Assembly (NCBI RefSeq): GCF_000614205.1
Contig: NZ_BAKN01000017.1
Coordinates: 1 to 60,513 of the forward strand
Origin: Hoylesella saccharolytica JCM 17484
Lineage (GTDB): Bacteria > Bacteroidota > Bacteroidia > Bacteroidales > Bacteroidaceae
DNA length: 60,513 nucleotides
Direction of reading: 5' to 3'
In this document: one piece after another, positions 38,804 to 48,885 of the stretch
Position numbering within the stretch: position 1 is the stretch's first letter
How the letters are laid out: every line of letters starts with the position of its first letter
Made by a program: the position numbers and the translations under genes
The notes under the pieces: generated by a model
The model's database searches: none
Seen by the model: only the letters and a program-made list of their open reading frames with translations
Told to the model about the DNA's origin: nothing

Positions 38804-40254
38804 ATGATGACCCCAATTGCAGTACTTTTTACCGTAACGGCCTATTTTATAGTTCTTCTCATTGTCTCGGGCATTGCTCGTCGCAATGTTGATAATGCCG
38901 GCTTTTTTACCGGTAATCGCCAATCCAAATGGTATATGGTGGCCTTTGCGATGATAGGGGCTAGCATTTCGGGGGTTACTTACGTGTCGGTTCCGGGCAT
39001 GGTAGATAAAAGTGGGTTCGGTTATTTGCAATTGGTAATGGGCTTTATTGTAGGTCAGCTGGTTATTGCCTTTGTACTTACACCCTTATTTTATAAAATG
39101 CAGCTCACATCAGTTTACGAATATCTGCGCAATCGCTTCGGTATGGCCTCGTATCATACTGGTGCATGGTTCTTTTTCGTATCCAAAATGCTGGGGGCTG
39201 CCGTACGTTTGTTTCTGGTTTGTTTTACGCTTCAGCTCTTGGCTTTCGAACCGCTGGGCATCCCTTTCATTGTCAACGTGGTTATCTCAGTGGGTTTTGT
39301 GTGGCTATACACCCATCAGGGAGGCGTTAAATCGGTAATTTGGGCCGACCTTATCAAAACCTCCTGTCTTATCATCTCGGTACTGCTGTGTATTGTATTT
39401 ATTGCTCGCGATATGCATTTGTCGTTCACCGGAGTGGTGAACAGCATCCAACAGAGTGAGATGAGTCGCATTTTCTTCTTCGATGATGTCAATAACAAGC
39501 AGTTTTTCTTCAAGCAATTTTTTGCCGGAATCTTCACAACGATTGCCATGACAGGGCTCGATCAAGATATGATGCAACGCAATCTGAGCTGCAGAAACAG
39601 CCGCGAGTCGCAGAAAAATATGCTCATCAGTATTCTGATGCAATTTGTTGTCGTGGCAGCTTTCTTAATGTTAGGCGTGTTATTGTATCAAGAAGCCGCC
39701 TTGCATGGTATGGATGTGGCAGGCGATCAACTTTTTCCGACCATTGCTACAAGTCGTTTGTTACCAGGCATTGTGGGTATTCTGTTTATCATCGGTTTGG
39801 CTTCTTCTGCCTATAATGCCGCTGGGTCTGCCTTAACAGCTTTGACCACATCGTTTACCGTAGATATTTTGGGTATAAAAAATCGCAGTGAAGAAGAGGT
39901 GAAACGCACCCGCAAACTGGTGCATATCGGTATGAGTGTGCTGATGGGAGCTGTTATTGTGGCTTTTAATGCACTGAATAACACCAGTGTGATAGATGCT
40001 GTTTATACCTTGGCCAGTTATACTTACGGACCATTTTGGGTATGTTTGCTTTCGGTATTCTGCTTAAAAAGCCCGTGCGCGACAAGTGGATACCCCTTGT
40101 TGCCCTTGCTTCTCCACTGCTCTGTCTACTCTTAGACAAACATTCCGAACAGTGGTTCAACGGCTATCGTTTCAGCTACGAATTATTGATTCTCAACGCA
40201 TTATTTACATTTATCGGTTTGTGTCTACTCATCAGACGTGAACAAGCCGAATAA
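38804..40254 (+). CDS. Sodium:solute symporter (SSS family; one frameshift)
   Basis: A 483-aa inner-membrane transporter with about 13 helices. Family marks: NAGFFTGNRQSKWYMVAFAM near the N-terminus and the long SSS core (LGVTYVSVPGM-like GVTYVSVPGMVDKSGFGYLQ). SSS members near sugar or amino-sugar loci usually carry sialic acid, amino sugars or related solutes; MurNAc, GlcNAc or muropeptides are the likely cargo here (inference). The frame breaks at about 40035; a fifth T restores GPFLGMFAFGILLKKPVRDK and the final helices. Confidence 0.88.
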
Positions 40255-40264
40255 CGCTTATCGA

Positions 40265-42928
40265 ATGATGAAAAAACAACATGTCGTTACAGCAGTGCTT
40301 TCTGGTTTTCTGTGCAATATGACTTTTGCGCAGACCGAACGTCCTACGGTGTTTGCACCCCAAAGCGAGCGGCCGTTGATTACGGAAGTCTCGGTTCACA
40401 ACCCGCCCACACAGGGGTTAACCGGTCGGCATATTGCGTTATGGCAAAGCCATGGACGTTATTATGAGCGCACGCTCGATCGTTGGGAGTGGCAGCGTGC
40501 ACGTCTTTTACAAACTGTAGAAGACTTGTATACACAGAGTTATGTGTTGCCTTACCTTGTTCCGATGCTTGAAGATGCAGGGGCTAACGTGTTACTGCCC
40601 CGCGAAAGAGATTGGAATAAGCACGAGGTGGTAGTAGATAACGATGGCAATACGCTTGCTCTATACGCTCATTATGCAGAACGTAATGGCAGAGCATCAT
40701 GGAAACGAGGCGATGGAGCCGGTTTTGCGCACAATCGAACCGTATATACCGACTTTCAAAATCCTTTTCGAGAGGGCACATATCGAATTATTTCTTCACT
40801 AAAAAAAGGCAAAGAGAGCACCGCAGAGTGGATTCCCAATGTGCCTGAAACCGGCGAATATGCTGTTTATATCTCATATAAAACCGTTCCGGGAAGCACT
40901 AATGCCGCCGTCTATACGGTTCGACATAAGGGCGGAAACAGTGTTTTTAAAGTTAATCAGCAGATGGGGGGTGGCACATGGATTTATCTGGGCAAGTTTG
41001 TTTTCGATAAAAATGCGGGCAATAGTCAGGGGGTCAGTCTTACCAACGCTACAGGCAAAGCCGACGAATGGGTAACAGCAGATGGCGTGAAGTTTGGCGG
41101 AGGCATGGGAAACATCGGTCGACCGTTTGTTAGTGACTATCCTCGCTTTACCGAAGCTGCACGCTATTGGTTACAGTGGGCAGGTGTTCCGGATAGCGTT
41201 TATTCAGAGTCGAGAGGACAAAATGATTACACCGACGATTATAAATGTCGCGGTTTATGGGTAAACTGGTTGGCCGGTGGATCCGAATCTTATCCTGAAG
41301 GCGAAGGATTAAACATCCCGATAGACCTTTCTTTGGCCTTTCACAGCGATGCCGGCACAACTAAGAACGACAAAACTATTGGTACCTTGGGCATCTATTA
41401 CACCCAATCGTACGACAGTGTATTTGCTAACGGAGCCTCGCGGCAGCTCTGCAAAGAGCTTACCGAAACAATTCACAATAGCATTTTACGCGATATACGC
41501 ACCCAGTTTGAGCCCAATTGGAACAGCAGAGGAAACAGAGATGCCTCTTATTTCGAAGCGCGTACTCCCCGAGTTCCCGCTATGTTGCTCGAACTTTTAT
41601 CGCATCAGAACTTTGCCGACATGCGTTACGGGCTCGATCCGCGATTCAGATTTGCTGTGAGTAGAGCCATCTATAAAGGGATGTTACAGTTTTTGAGTGC
41701 TCAACATAAACAAAATTATGTGGTAACGCCCCTACCTGTAGACCATCTTTCGGCTGTATTGAAGGGCAATGATGAGGTAGAACTGACTTGGAATGCTGTG
41801 ACAGACCCGCTCGAATCTACGGCCAATCCCGAAAAATACATTGTTTATACGCGCTTGGGAGATGGAGCTTTCGATAACGGCAAAGTGGTAAAAAAGCCGA
41901 AATATACCGTCCATATTCCTGCAGATGTGGTGTGTAGCTTTAAGGTTGTGGCTGTAAACAAAGGCGGAAAGAGTTTCCCATCAGAGACGGTTGCTGTAGG
42001 CAAAAGTTCTGTTCAGAATGCGAAAAAAGTATTGATTGTCAATGGTTTCGATCGTATTAGTGCTCCTGCCGACTTTGTTGCACCCCCTCCTACCGACACA
42101 CTTTATGCCGGTTTCCTCGACGAAGTAGATCATGGCGTACCTTATATACAAGATATCAGTTATATAGGACGCATGAAAGAGTTTAACAGAACATTGCCAT
42201 GGCTTGATGATGATGCGGGAGGATACGGTGATAGCTATGGAGATAAAGAAACTGAAGTGATTGCAGGTAATACATTTGATTATCCCGCCTGTCACGGAGA
42301 GGCTGTTTTAAAAGCAGGATATTCGTTCGAGTCGTGTGCGAATGAATGTCTGAACGAGGCAAAAGACGGTTACTTCTTTGTTGATTACATATTGGGCAAG
42401 CAGTGTCAGACCAAGACCGGACGGGGTGGTGTTGTGCCTTTACAATTCAAAACCTTTACAACAGAAGTACAGAAGGTGCTTGCCGACTATGCACAAAAAG
42501 GTACTCACCTTTTTGTTTCGGGTGCGTATGTGGCTACCGATTTATGGAACAATCCGCTGGCAACAGCACAAAAAAGCGACATCTACTTTGCCACGAATGT
42601 ATTAAAGTACAAATGGCGCAACAGCAGAGCTGCCCTTACGGGTAACGTTACTATGGTAAGATCGCCTTTAAGTTTGAGTATAGATCGTTACAAATACGCT
42701 CACACATTAAACGAAAAAGTTTATGTGGTAGAGTCGCCGGATGCCATTGAGCCTGCCTGCGACAGTGCTTACACCGTGATGCGCTATCCGGAAAACAACC
42801 TAAGTGCCGCAATTGCCTACAAAGGAGCCTATAAAACCTTTGTCATGGGTTTTCCGTTTGAAACGTTGACAGTGCCCTTGGAACGAGAAAAATTAATGAA
42901 AGAGATAACCCTATTCTTTGAACGTTAA
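40265..42928 (+). CDS. Golvesin-domain N-acetylmuramoyl-L-alanine amidase-like protein
   Basis: An 887-aa exported protein (signal peptide ends about NMTFAQ). Amidase_3-like parts are split: WQSHGRYY (His63) near the N-terminus, LAFHSDAGTTKN (His360) and a later LLELLSHQNFADM (Glu) supply zinc and catalytic residues. Between them (about 150-290) lies a golvesin-like beta-sandwich (VPETGEYAVYISYKTVPGST, DKNAGNSQGVSLTNATGKAD). C-terminal of about 500 are an FN3-like and a Rossmann-like region (ALTGNVTM). It would cut peptide stems from MurNAc. Start chosen at 40265 because the upstream frame overlaps the symporter. Confidence 0.8.
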   Translation: MMKKQHVVTAVLSGFLCNMTFAQTERPTVFAPQSERPLITEVSVHNPPTQGLTGRHIALWQSHGRYYERTLDRWEWQRARLLQTVEDLYTQSYVLPYLVPMLEDAGANVLLPRERDWNKHEVVVDNDGNTLALYAHYAERNGRASWKRGDGAGFAHNRTVYTDFQNPFREGTYRIISSLKKGKESTAEWIPNVPETGEYAVYISYKTVPGSTNAAVYTVRHKGGNSVFKVNQQMGGGTWIYLGKFVFDKNAGNSQGVSLTNATGKADEWVTADGVKFGGGMGNIGRPFVSDYPRFTEAARYWLQWAGVPDSVYSESRGQNDYTDDYKCRGLWVNWLAGGSESYPEGEGLNIPIDLSLAFHSDAGTTKNDKTIGTLGIYYTQSYDSVFANGASRQLCKELTETIHNSILRDIRTQFEPNWNSRGNRDASYFEARTPRVPAMLLELLSHQNFADMRYGLDPRFRFAVSRAIYKGMLQFLSAQHKQNYVVTPLPVDHLSAVLKGNDEVELTWNAVTDPLESTANPEKYIVYTRLGDGAFDNGKVVKKPKYTVHIPADVVCSFKVVAVNKGGKSFPSETVAVGKSSVQNAKKVLIVNGFDRISAPADFVAPPPTDTLYAGFLDEVDHGVPYIQDISYIGRMKEFNRTLPWLDDDAGGYGDSYGDKETEVIAGNTFDYPACHGEAVLKAGYSFESCANECLNEAKDGYFFVDYILGKQCQTKTGRGGVVPLQFKTFTTEVQKVLADYAQKGTHLFVSGAYVATDLWNNPLATAQKSDIYFATNVLKYKWRNSRAALTGNVTMVRSPLSLSIDRYKYAHTLNEKVYVVESPDAIEPACDSAYTVMRYPENNLSAAIAYKGAYKTFVMGFPFETLTVPLEREKLMKEITLFFER

Positions 42929-42941
42929 ACCTAAAAACAAA

Positions 42942-44786
42942 ATGACAAGAAAATTTTTTATCGCCGCCGGATTTCTTTTCTGTCTGTTATCGCTTTCTGC
43001 TCAGACTGGAACTTTCCGCTTTGCACAGCTTACAGATATACATTTAAACCATGATAAGCCGGAGCCGATAATAGATTTGTTAAGCTCTATTGCACAAATC
43101 AACGCCACAGACAGCTTGGATTTTGTGCTCGTAACAGGCGATTTAAGCGAAGAAGGAGACAGAGGAACCCTGATGAGGGTAAAGAAATGTCTTGATCTTT
43201 TGCGTTATAAATATTATGTGGTAATGGGAAATCACGAAACCAAATGGAGCGAATCGGGATGTACAGCTTATAGCAACATCTTCGGTGGCGAACGCTTTTC
43301 GTTTACCCATAAAGGGTTTCAATTTCTTGGTTTCAATTCAGGTCCGTTGATGCGGATGGCTTATGGGCATGTAGGACCACAAGATATTGCTTGGATCAAA
43401 CAAAGCATTAAAAATCCGCAACAGCCCGTTATCCTTGTAACCCATTATCCTATGCTCGAAGGAGATGTTGATAACTGGTATGATGTAACCGATGCCGTGC
43501 GTCCTTACAACATTCGCTTGTTTATTGGCGGACATTATCACAGAAACAAAAACTTTAGATACGATGGTATTCCCGGCGTGCTGATGCGCTCCAACTTACG
43601 CGATAAGGACGGGCTTTCGGGGTATGGACTGTATGAAGTAACCCAAGATTCGATTATTGTTTACGAACAAAGGGTGGGCGAGAAGAAACACCGTTTGCAT
43701 GCCTTTTCTCTGACAGCCAACTATTTTGACCATCAGGGTAAAGCTGATAAGTACCCCGATTACAGTGTTAACCAACAATATACGCAGGTAAAACGGGTAT
43801 GGCTTACACAGTCGGCATCGGCTATATATGCTTCGCCGGCTGTAGAAGGCTCGCGCATTTTCGTAGGCGATGATACGGGTTATCTTTCAGCTTATCAGCT
43901 CAAAAACGGTAAACGCCTTTGGCAATTTAAGTCGGGTGCCCGCATTGTAGGTACTCCGGCGGTGGCAGAAGGTATCGTGGTGTTTGGCTCAGCAGATAAA
44001 AATATCTATGCATTGAATGCCAAAGACGGTAGCGAACGTTGGCGCATACAAGCCTCAGAACCCGTTTTAGGAGCAGTAAGCATTGAAAACGGTATTGCTT
44101 ATATCGGAGCGAGCGACCATATCTTTCGGGCCATAGACATCAAAACAGGCAAAATAAAGTGGACTTACAATGAGGTGAAAGGCTATGTAGAAACCAAACC
44201 GCTTCTTGCTGACGGTAAAGTAATCTTCGGTGCATGGGACAACACACTCTATGCATTGGATAAAGAGACAGGAAAAGAATGCTGGAAGTGGACGGGAGGC
44301 TTAACAAGAATGCACTTTTCGCCTGCTGCCGTATGGCCGGTTGCAGCTCATGGAAAAGTATTTATTACCGATCCGCAGCGTGCTATGACTGCTATCGACA
44401 TCGAAACAGGTAAAACGCTTTGGCGAACATTTCGTTCAATGGTTCGCGAGAGCATCGGATTGTCGGAAGATAAACAACGGCTTTACGGAAAAACGATGCA
44501 AGACAGTATGGTGTGTTACAGTGCAACGGCTGAACAACCACAAGAGATTTGGGCCTCGAACATCGGCTTTGGTTATGAACATGCACCCTCTATGCATCCC
44601 GAAAAAGAAGGGGTGGTTTATGGAAGTACCAAAGAAGGGCTGATATTTGCCCTCGAACCTAAAACCGGAAAGGTTATTTGGAAGCATAAAATAGGCAACT
44701 CTTTAATCAATACGGTTGTACCTTTGAGCGGTCATCGCTTGTTGGTTACGGCTACAAGCGGCGAAATATGTCTTTTGAAATTCTGA
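42942..44786 (+). CDS. Calcineurin-like phosphoesterase fused to a PQQ-type beta-propeller
   Basis: About 614 aa with signal peptide (to LSAQ). The N-terminal metallophosphoesterase holds all five family blocks: LTDIHLN, GDLSEEGD, GNHE, THYPM and GGHYHRN. From about residue 290 come PQQ-like propeller repeats (SADKNIYALNAKDGSERWRI, GAWDNTLYALDKETGKECWK, ATSGEICLLKF). The substrate is unknown; removing phosphate from sugar-phosphates or teichoic-type polymers before import is a guess. Fusing these two domains is uncommon. The start follows the amidase by 13 bp. Confidence 0.85.
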   Translation: MTRKFFIAAGFLFCLLSLSAQTGTFRFAQLTDIHLNHDKPEPIIDLLSSIAQINATDSLDFVLVTGDLSEEGDRGTLMRVKKCLDLLRYKYYVVMGNHETKWSESGCTAYSNIFGGERFSFTHKGFQFLGFNSGPLMRMAYGHVGPQDIAWIKQSIKNPQQPVILVTHYPMLEGDVDNWYDVTDAVRPYNIRLFIGGHYHRNKNFRYDGIPGVLMRSNLRDKDGLSGYGLYEVTQDSIIVYEQRVGEKKHRLHAFSLTANYFDHQGKADKYPDYSVNQQYTQVKRVWLTQSASAIYASPAVEGSRIFVGDDTGYLSAYQLKNGKRLWQFKSGARIVGTPAVAEGIVVFGSADKNIYALNAKDGSERWRIQASEPVLGAVSIENGIAYIGASDHIFRAIDIKTGKIKWTYNEVKGYVETKPLLADGKVIFGAWDNTLYALDKETGKECWKWTGGLTRMHFSPAAVWPVAAHGKVFITDPQRAMTAIDIETGKTLWRTFRSMVRESIGLSEDKQRLYGKTMQDSMVCYSATAEQPQEIWASNIGFGYEHAPSMHPEKEGVVYGSTKEGLIFALEPKTGKVIWKHKIGNSLINTVVPLSGHRLLVTATSGEICLLKF

Positions 44787-44813
44787 TAGATAAATAATAA
44801 AAACAATATAATT

Positions 44814-46220
44814 ATGAAAAAAATCACTTGCTTTATACCTTATATAAATGAGGAACAGGCAGCCAAAACATTGCAAACGCTTCGTGCTTCGGCTATTGTG
44901 GAAAATGTCTTTTGTGTGAAAGAGAGCCTGTTTCGGAGTGAAACCATCCGTGACATAGCCCAAAAGGCTACAACAGAATATACGCTTGTTTACACCAAGG
45001 CAACCACTTTAGAACTGGGCTATTTGGCTTTAGAGCGAATGTTAAGTATTGCAGAAGCTACGAAAGCGGGCATGTTGTATGCCGATCACTACCAAATAAA
45101 AGACGACGAACAAATTAAAGCACCTGTTATTGACTATCAATTTGGCTCGCTTCGAGATGATTTCGATTTCGGTTCGGTACTGTTTTTCAATACCGCTGCA
45201 CTAAAAGCAAGTGTTGAAAAGATGAAAGTCAGTTATCAACATGCCGGTCTTTACGATCTGCGGTTAAGGCTTAGCCAAAAGTATTCGCTTGTTCATGTCA
45301 ACGAATATCTATATAGCGAAATAGAAGAAGATCATCGTAAAAGCGGTGAAAAACAATTTGATTATGTAGATCCGCGCAACCGTGACCGACAGATAGAGAT
45401 GGAACAAGCCTGTACCGAACACCTGAAAGCTATCGGTGGTTATTTAAAACCCGACTTTAAAGACATCGATTTTAATGCCGGAGAATTTGAAGTGGAGGCA
45501 TCGGTTATCATCCCCGTGAGGAACAGAGCTATGACCATAGCCGCAGCTATTGAGTCGGTATTAAAGCAAAAAACAACTTTCAAATTCAATTTGATTGTTA
45601 TCGACAACCATTCTACCGATGGAACAACAGAAGCCATTGATGGTTTTAAGAACGATGAGCGCGTTGTTCACCTTATTCCCGAACGCAAAGACTTGGGTAT
45701 TGGCGGATGTTGGAACTATGGTGTAAACTCGAATCAATGCGGAAAGTTTGCCGTACAGCTGGACAGTGATGATCTTTATAAAGATGAAAATACACTGCAA
45801 ACTATCGTTAATGCCTTCTATGAGCAGAAGTGTGCTATGGTGATAGGCTCGTATATGATGACCGATTTTGACTTGAACACACTTCCGCCCGGTGTGATAG
45901 ATCACAAAGAATGGACGCCCGACAATGGTCGTAACAACGCATTACGCATCAATGGACTTGGTGCACCACGTGCTTTTTATACACCGGTGTTAAGAAATAT
46001 CGGATTACCCAACACCAGTTACGGCGAAGATTATGCAATGGGACTGAACATTTCACGCTATTACCAAATTGGAAGAATATACGATGTTTTGTATCTTTGC
46101 CGTCGTTGGGGTGGAAACTCGGATGCTGCTTTAAGTATAGAGAAAGTAAATGCCAACAACTTATATAAGGATAGGATACGTACTTGGGAACTTCAGGCGC
46201 GTGTAGCGATGAATCAATAA
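44814..46220 (+). CDS. Family 2 glycosyltransferase-like protein
   Basis: A 468-aa cytoplasmic protein. The GT2 core starts about residue 225 ([37 protein letters not shown]) and includes a DxD-like LDSDDLYKD and the acceptor region [10 protein letters not shown]. The N-terminal 220 residues look like a second, degenerate GT-like half ([20 protein letters not shown]). A biosynthetic-looking enzyme inside a catabolic locus is odd; it may add sugar to a recycled precursor or serve as a regulator. No target is shown. Confidence 0.8.
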   Translation: MKKITCFIPYINEEQAAKTLQTLRASAIVENVFCVKESLFRSETIRDIAQKATTEYTLVYTKATTLELGYLALERMLSIAEATKAGMLYADHYQIKDDEQIKAPVIDYQFGSLRDDFDFGSVLFFNTAALKASVEKMKVSYQHAGLYDLRLRLSQKYSLVHVNEYLYSEIEEDHRKSGEKQFDYVDPRNRDRQIEMEQACTEHLKAIGGYLKPDFKDIDFNAGEFEVEASVIIPVRNRAMTIAAAIESVLKQKTTFKFNLIVIDNHSTDGTTEAIDGFKNDERVVHLIPERKDLGIGGCWNYGVNSNQCGKFAVQLDSDDLYKDENTLQTIVNAFYEQKCAMVIGSYMMTDFDLNTLPPGVIDHKEWTPDNGRNNALRINGLGAPRAFYTPVLRNIGLPNTSYGEDYAMGLNISRYYQIGRIYDVLYLCRRWGGNSDAALSIEKVNANNLYKDRIRTWELQARVAMNQ

Positions 46221-46275
46221 AAGTTTTTCTTATAAGGCCGACTCACATCGGTAGGATTTTTGAACATCACTAAAT

Positions 46276-47610
46276 ATGTACAAAATGAAGAATTTCGCAA
46301 AAAATATCAATCCGTGGCTATGGATTCCCACACTGTATTTTGCAGAGGGAATACCTTATTTTATAGTCAACAACATCTCGGTCATCATGTTTACCCGTAT
46401 GGGTGTACCCAATGGAGAGATGGCTTTATTTACAAGTTTGATTTATTTCCCATGGGTTATCAAACCGTTATGGAGTCCGTTTGTAGATATTTTACGTACC
46501 AAGCGCTGGTGGATTATCATTATGCAGGTGTTGATGAGTATTGCTTTTATCTTGCTTACGTTCTCTATTCCACATCCTACAAGCGATGTTATCAATGCCG
46601 TAGACACGCCGGTAAGTATGTTTACCTTCACTTTGATACTCTTTGTTATCACCGCTTTTGCGTCGGCAACACATGATATTGCAGCAGACGGCTTTTATAT
46701 GTTGGCCCTTAATTCGCAACAGCAGTCGTTTTTTGTCGGTATCCGCAGCACATTTTATCGGCTGTCGTCCATCTTCGGACAAGGAGTACTGGTCTTTATT
46801 GCCGGTATGCTCGAACGAAAAACCGGTGACATACCTCTTGCATGGAGCATAACAATGGGCATAACAGCAGTAATGTTCAGCGTGGTTACACTTTATCACA
46901 CCGTCTTTATCCCACACTCAAAAGAAGATACTCCTAAAGAAGGCAATGCGTCAACGCACGCTCAAGATATCATTTCAGAGTTTGGGCGCACCTTTGTTAC
47001 TTATTTTAAGAAGCCGGGGGTATGGTTAGCCATCGTCTTTATGCTGCTTTACAGATTGCCCGAGGCCTTTCTTCTCAAAATGGTGAATCCCTTTTTATTA
47101 GATAAAAGAATTGCAGGTGGACTGGAACTTTCTACCGAGAGCGTCGGTTTTATCTATGGAACTATTGGTGTTTTCTTCTTAACCATCGGTGGAATTATCG
47201 GTGGTATCGCTGCATCACGATGGGGATTAAAGAAGTCGTTATGGCCTATGGCTGCCTGTATGACACTTCCCTGTTTTACTTTCGTGTATTTAAGCATGTT
47301 CCTTCCTAATAATTTGTGGATTATCGGCACGTGTGTTGCGATAGAACAGTTTGGTTATGGATTTGGCTTTACTGCCTATATGCTCTATATGATGTATTTC
47401 TCTGAAGGCGAATTTAAAACTGCTCACTATGCTATTTGCACTGCTTTTATGGCACTTAGCATGATGCTTCCGGGCATGGTTGCAGGTTATTTGCAAGAGT
47501 GGTTAGGTTATGAACACTTCTTTTGGATGGTTATTGTATGCTGTATTGCTACGGTGTTAGTAACTTTCTTGATAAAAGTAAATCCCGAATATGGACGCAA
47601 AAAAGCATAA
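46276..47610 (+). CDS. ampG: AmpG-family muropeptide permease (MFS)
   Basis: A 444-aa, 12-helix inner-membrane transporter. AmpG-type marks include YFAEGIPYFIVNNISVIMFT near the N-terminus, PWVIKPLWSPFVDI, and AADGFYMLAL. Enteric AmpG imports GlcNAc-anhydroMurNAc peptides into the cytoplasm. Here it lies in a locus with NamZ, MurK-like and MurQ, which supports muropeptide or MurNAc-linked uptake. Start could also be the Met at 46285. Confidence 0.9.
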   Translation: MYKMKNFAKNINPWLWIPTLYFAEGIPYFIVNNISVIMFTRMGVPNGEMALFTSLIYFPWVIKPLWSPFVDILRTKRWWIIIMQVLMSIAFILLTFSIPHPTSDVINAVDTPVSMFTFTLILFVITAFASATHDIAADGFYMLALNSQQQSFFVGIRSTFYRLSSIFGQGVLVFIAGMLERKTGDIPLAWSITMGITAVMFSVVTLYHTVFIPHSKEDTPKEGNASTHAQDIISEFGRTFVTYFKKPGVWLAIVFMLLYRLPEAFLLKMVNPFLLDKRIAGGLELSTESVGFIYGTIGVFFLTIGGIIGGIAASRWGLKKSLWPMAACMTLPCFTFVYLSMFLPNNLWIIGTCVAIEQFGYGFGFTAYMLYMMYFSEGEFKTAHYAICTAFMALSMMLPGMVAGYLQEWLGYEHFFWMVIVCCIATVLVTFLIKVNPEYGRKKA

Positions 47611-47615
47611 GAATA

Positions 47616-48869
47616 ATGAAAAATAACAGACTACAAGTAATTTTCTGCTGCCTTTTTATGTTATGTTCGCCCTTTCAATCATGGGCTCGCAACAAACAAG
47701 TAATGACAGGTATCGATATGTTGGAGCAGCAAGCATTTAAGTGTTTGCAAGGTAAACGTGTCGGACTTATCACAAATCCCACAGGGGTTAACCGTCATTT
47801 AGTTTCTACTGTGGATGTTTTGAATAACGCTCCGGGGGTTAACCTGGTGGCATTATACGGTCCAGAGCACGGCGTTAGAGGTGATGTTCATGCCGGAGAC
47901 AAAGTAGACAATATCAAAGATGCTAAAACCGGACTCCCCGTTTACTCACTTTACGGGAAAACTCGTAAACCAACTGCCGAGATGTTGAAGGATATTGACG
48001 TGCTGGTTTACGACATTCAAGACATCGGTTGCAGATCGTTTACTTTCATCAGTACGATGGGACAGGCAATGGAAGCAGCAGCAGAGAATGGTAAAGAGTT
48101 TGTTGTTTTAGACCGACCGAACCCCATTGGCGGGCTGAAAGTGGAAGGAAATATCACCGATAACGATTGTATTTCGTTCGTAAGTCAGTTTAAGATACCT
48201 TATTTATATGGTCTTACTTGTGGCGAATTGGCACAAATGCTCAATGGAGAACGTATGCTTACCAACTCTGTTCAATGCAAACTGACTGTCGTGAAGATGA
48301 AAAACTGGAAAAGAAAGATGAACTATGCGGCTACAGGTTTACAGTGGATTCCCTCATCTCCACATATTCCACAGGCCGTAACAGCCTATTATTATCCAAC
48401 CAGCGGCATATTGGGCGAGTTGGGTTATTTGTCCATCGGAGTGGGATATACCATTCCTTTCCAGATGTTTGCAGCATCTTGGATCAATGCCATACAGCTT
48501 GCTGACGCAATGAATGCACACCATTTATCGGGTGTAACCTTTCGCCCCATCTATCTGAAACCGTTTTATAGCGTGGGGAAAGGCGAACAAATGCAGGGTG
48601 TACAGATGCACATTACCGATTATCAATCTGTTCAGCTTACCCCCATTCAGTTTATTTTGATAGAAGAAATCGCTCGTTTGTACCCCGAACATTCGGTTAT
48701 GGAGCATGCCGACACCAAGCGTTTCGGTATGTTTGATAAGGTTTCAGGCTCTAAGCAAATTCGTGAACGATTGGCATTGCATAATCGTTGGACTGATGTA
48801 AAGAGCTATTGGGACAAAGATGTAGAGGCCTTTAAGGCGTTATCTAAGAAATATTACTTATACAAATAA
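47616..48869 (+). CDS. Exo-beta-N-acetylmuramidase NamZ-like (DUF1343), paralogue 2
   Basis: A 417-aa exported protein (signal peptide to about QSWA). Catalytic-site block YGPEHGVRGD (Glu84), LITNPTGVNRH, YDIQDIGCRSFTF and VLDRPNPIGG match paralogue 1 but the sequences are clearly divergent, suggesting different substrates or locations (periplasm versus surface). The start at 47616 is chosen over 47523 because the latter overlaps ampG and lacks a signal peptide. It is 5 bp after ampG. Confidence 0.92.
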   Translation: MKNNRLQVIFCCLFMLCSPFQSWARNKQVMTGIDMLEQQAFKCLQGKRVGLITNPTGVNRHLVSTVDVLNNAPGVNLVALYGPEHGVRGDVHAGDKVDNIKDAKTGLPVYSLYGKTRKPTAEMLKDIDVLVYDIQDIGCRSFTFISTMGQAMEAAAENGKEFVVLDRPNPIGGLKVEGNITDNDCISFVSQFKIPYLYGLTCGELAQMLNGERMLTNSVQCKLTVVKMKNWKRKMNYAATGLQWIPSSPHIPQAVTAYYYPTSGILGELGYLSIGVGYTIPFQMFAASWINAIQLADAMNAHHLSGVTFRPIYLKPFYSVGKGEQMQGVQMHITDYQSVQLTPIQFILIEEIARLYPEHSVMEHADTKRFGMFDKVSGSKQIRERLALHNRWTDVKSYWDKDVEAFKALSKKYYLYK

Positions 48870-48885
48870 CTTAAAAACAATCGTC

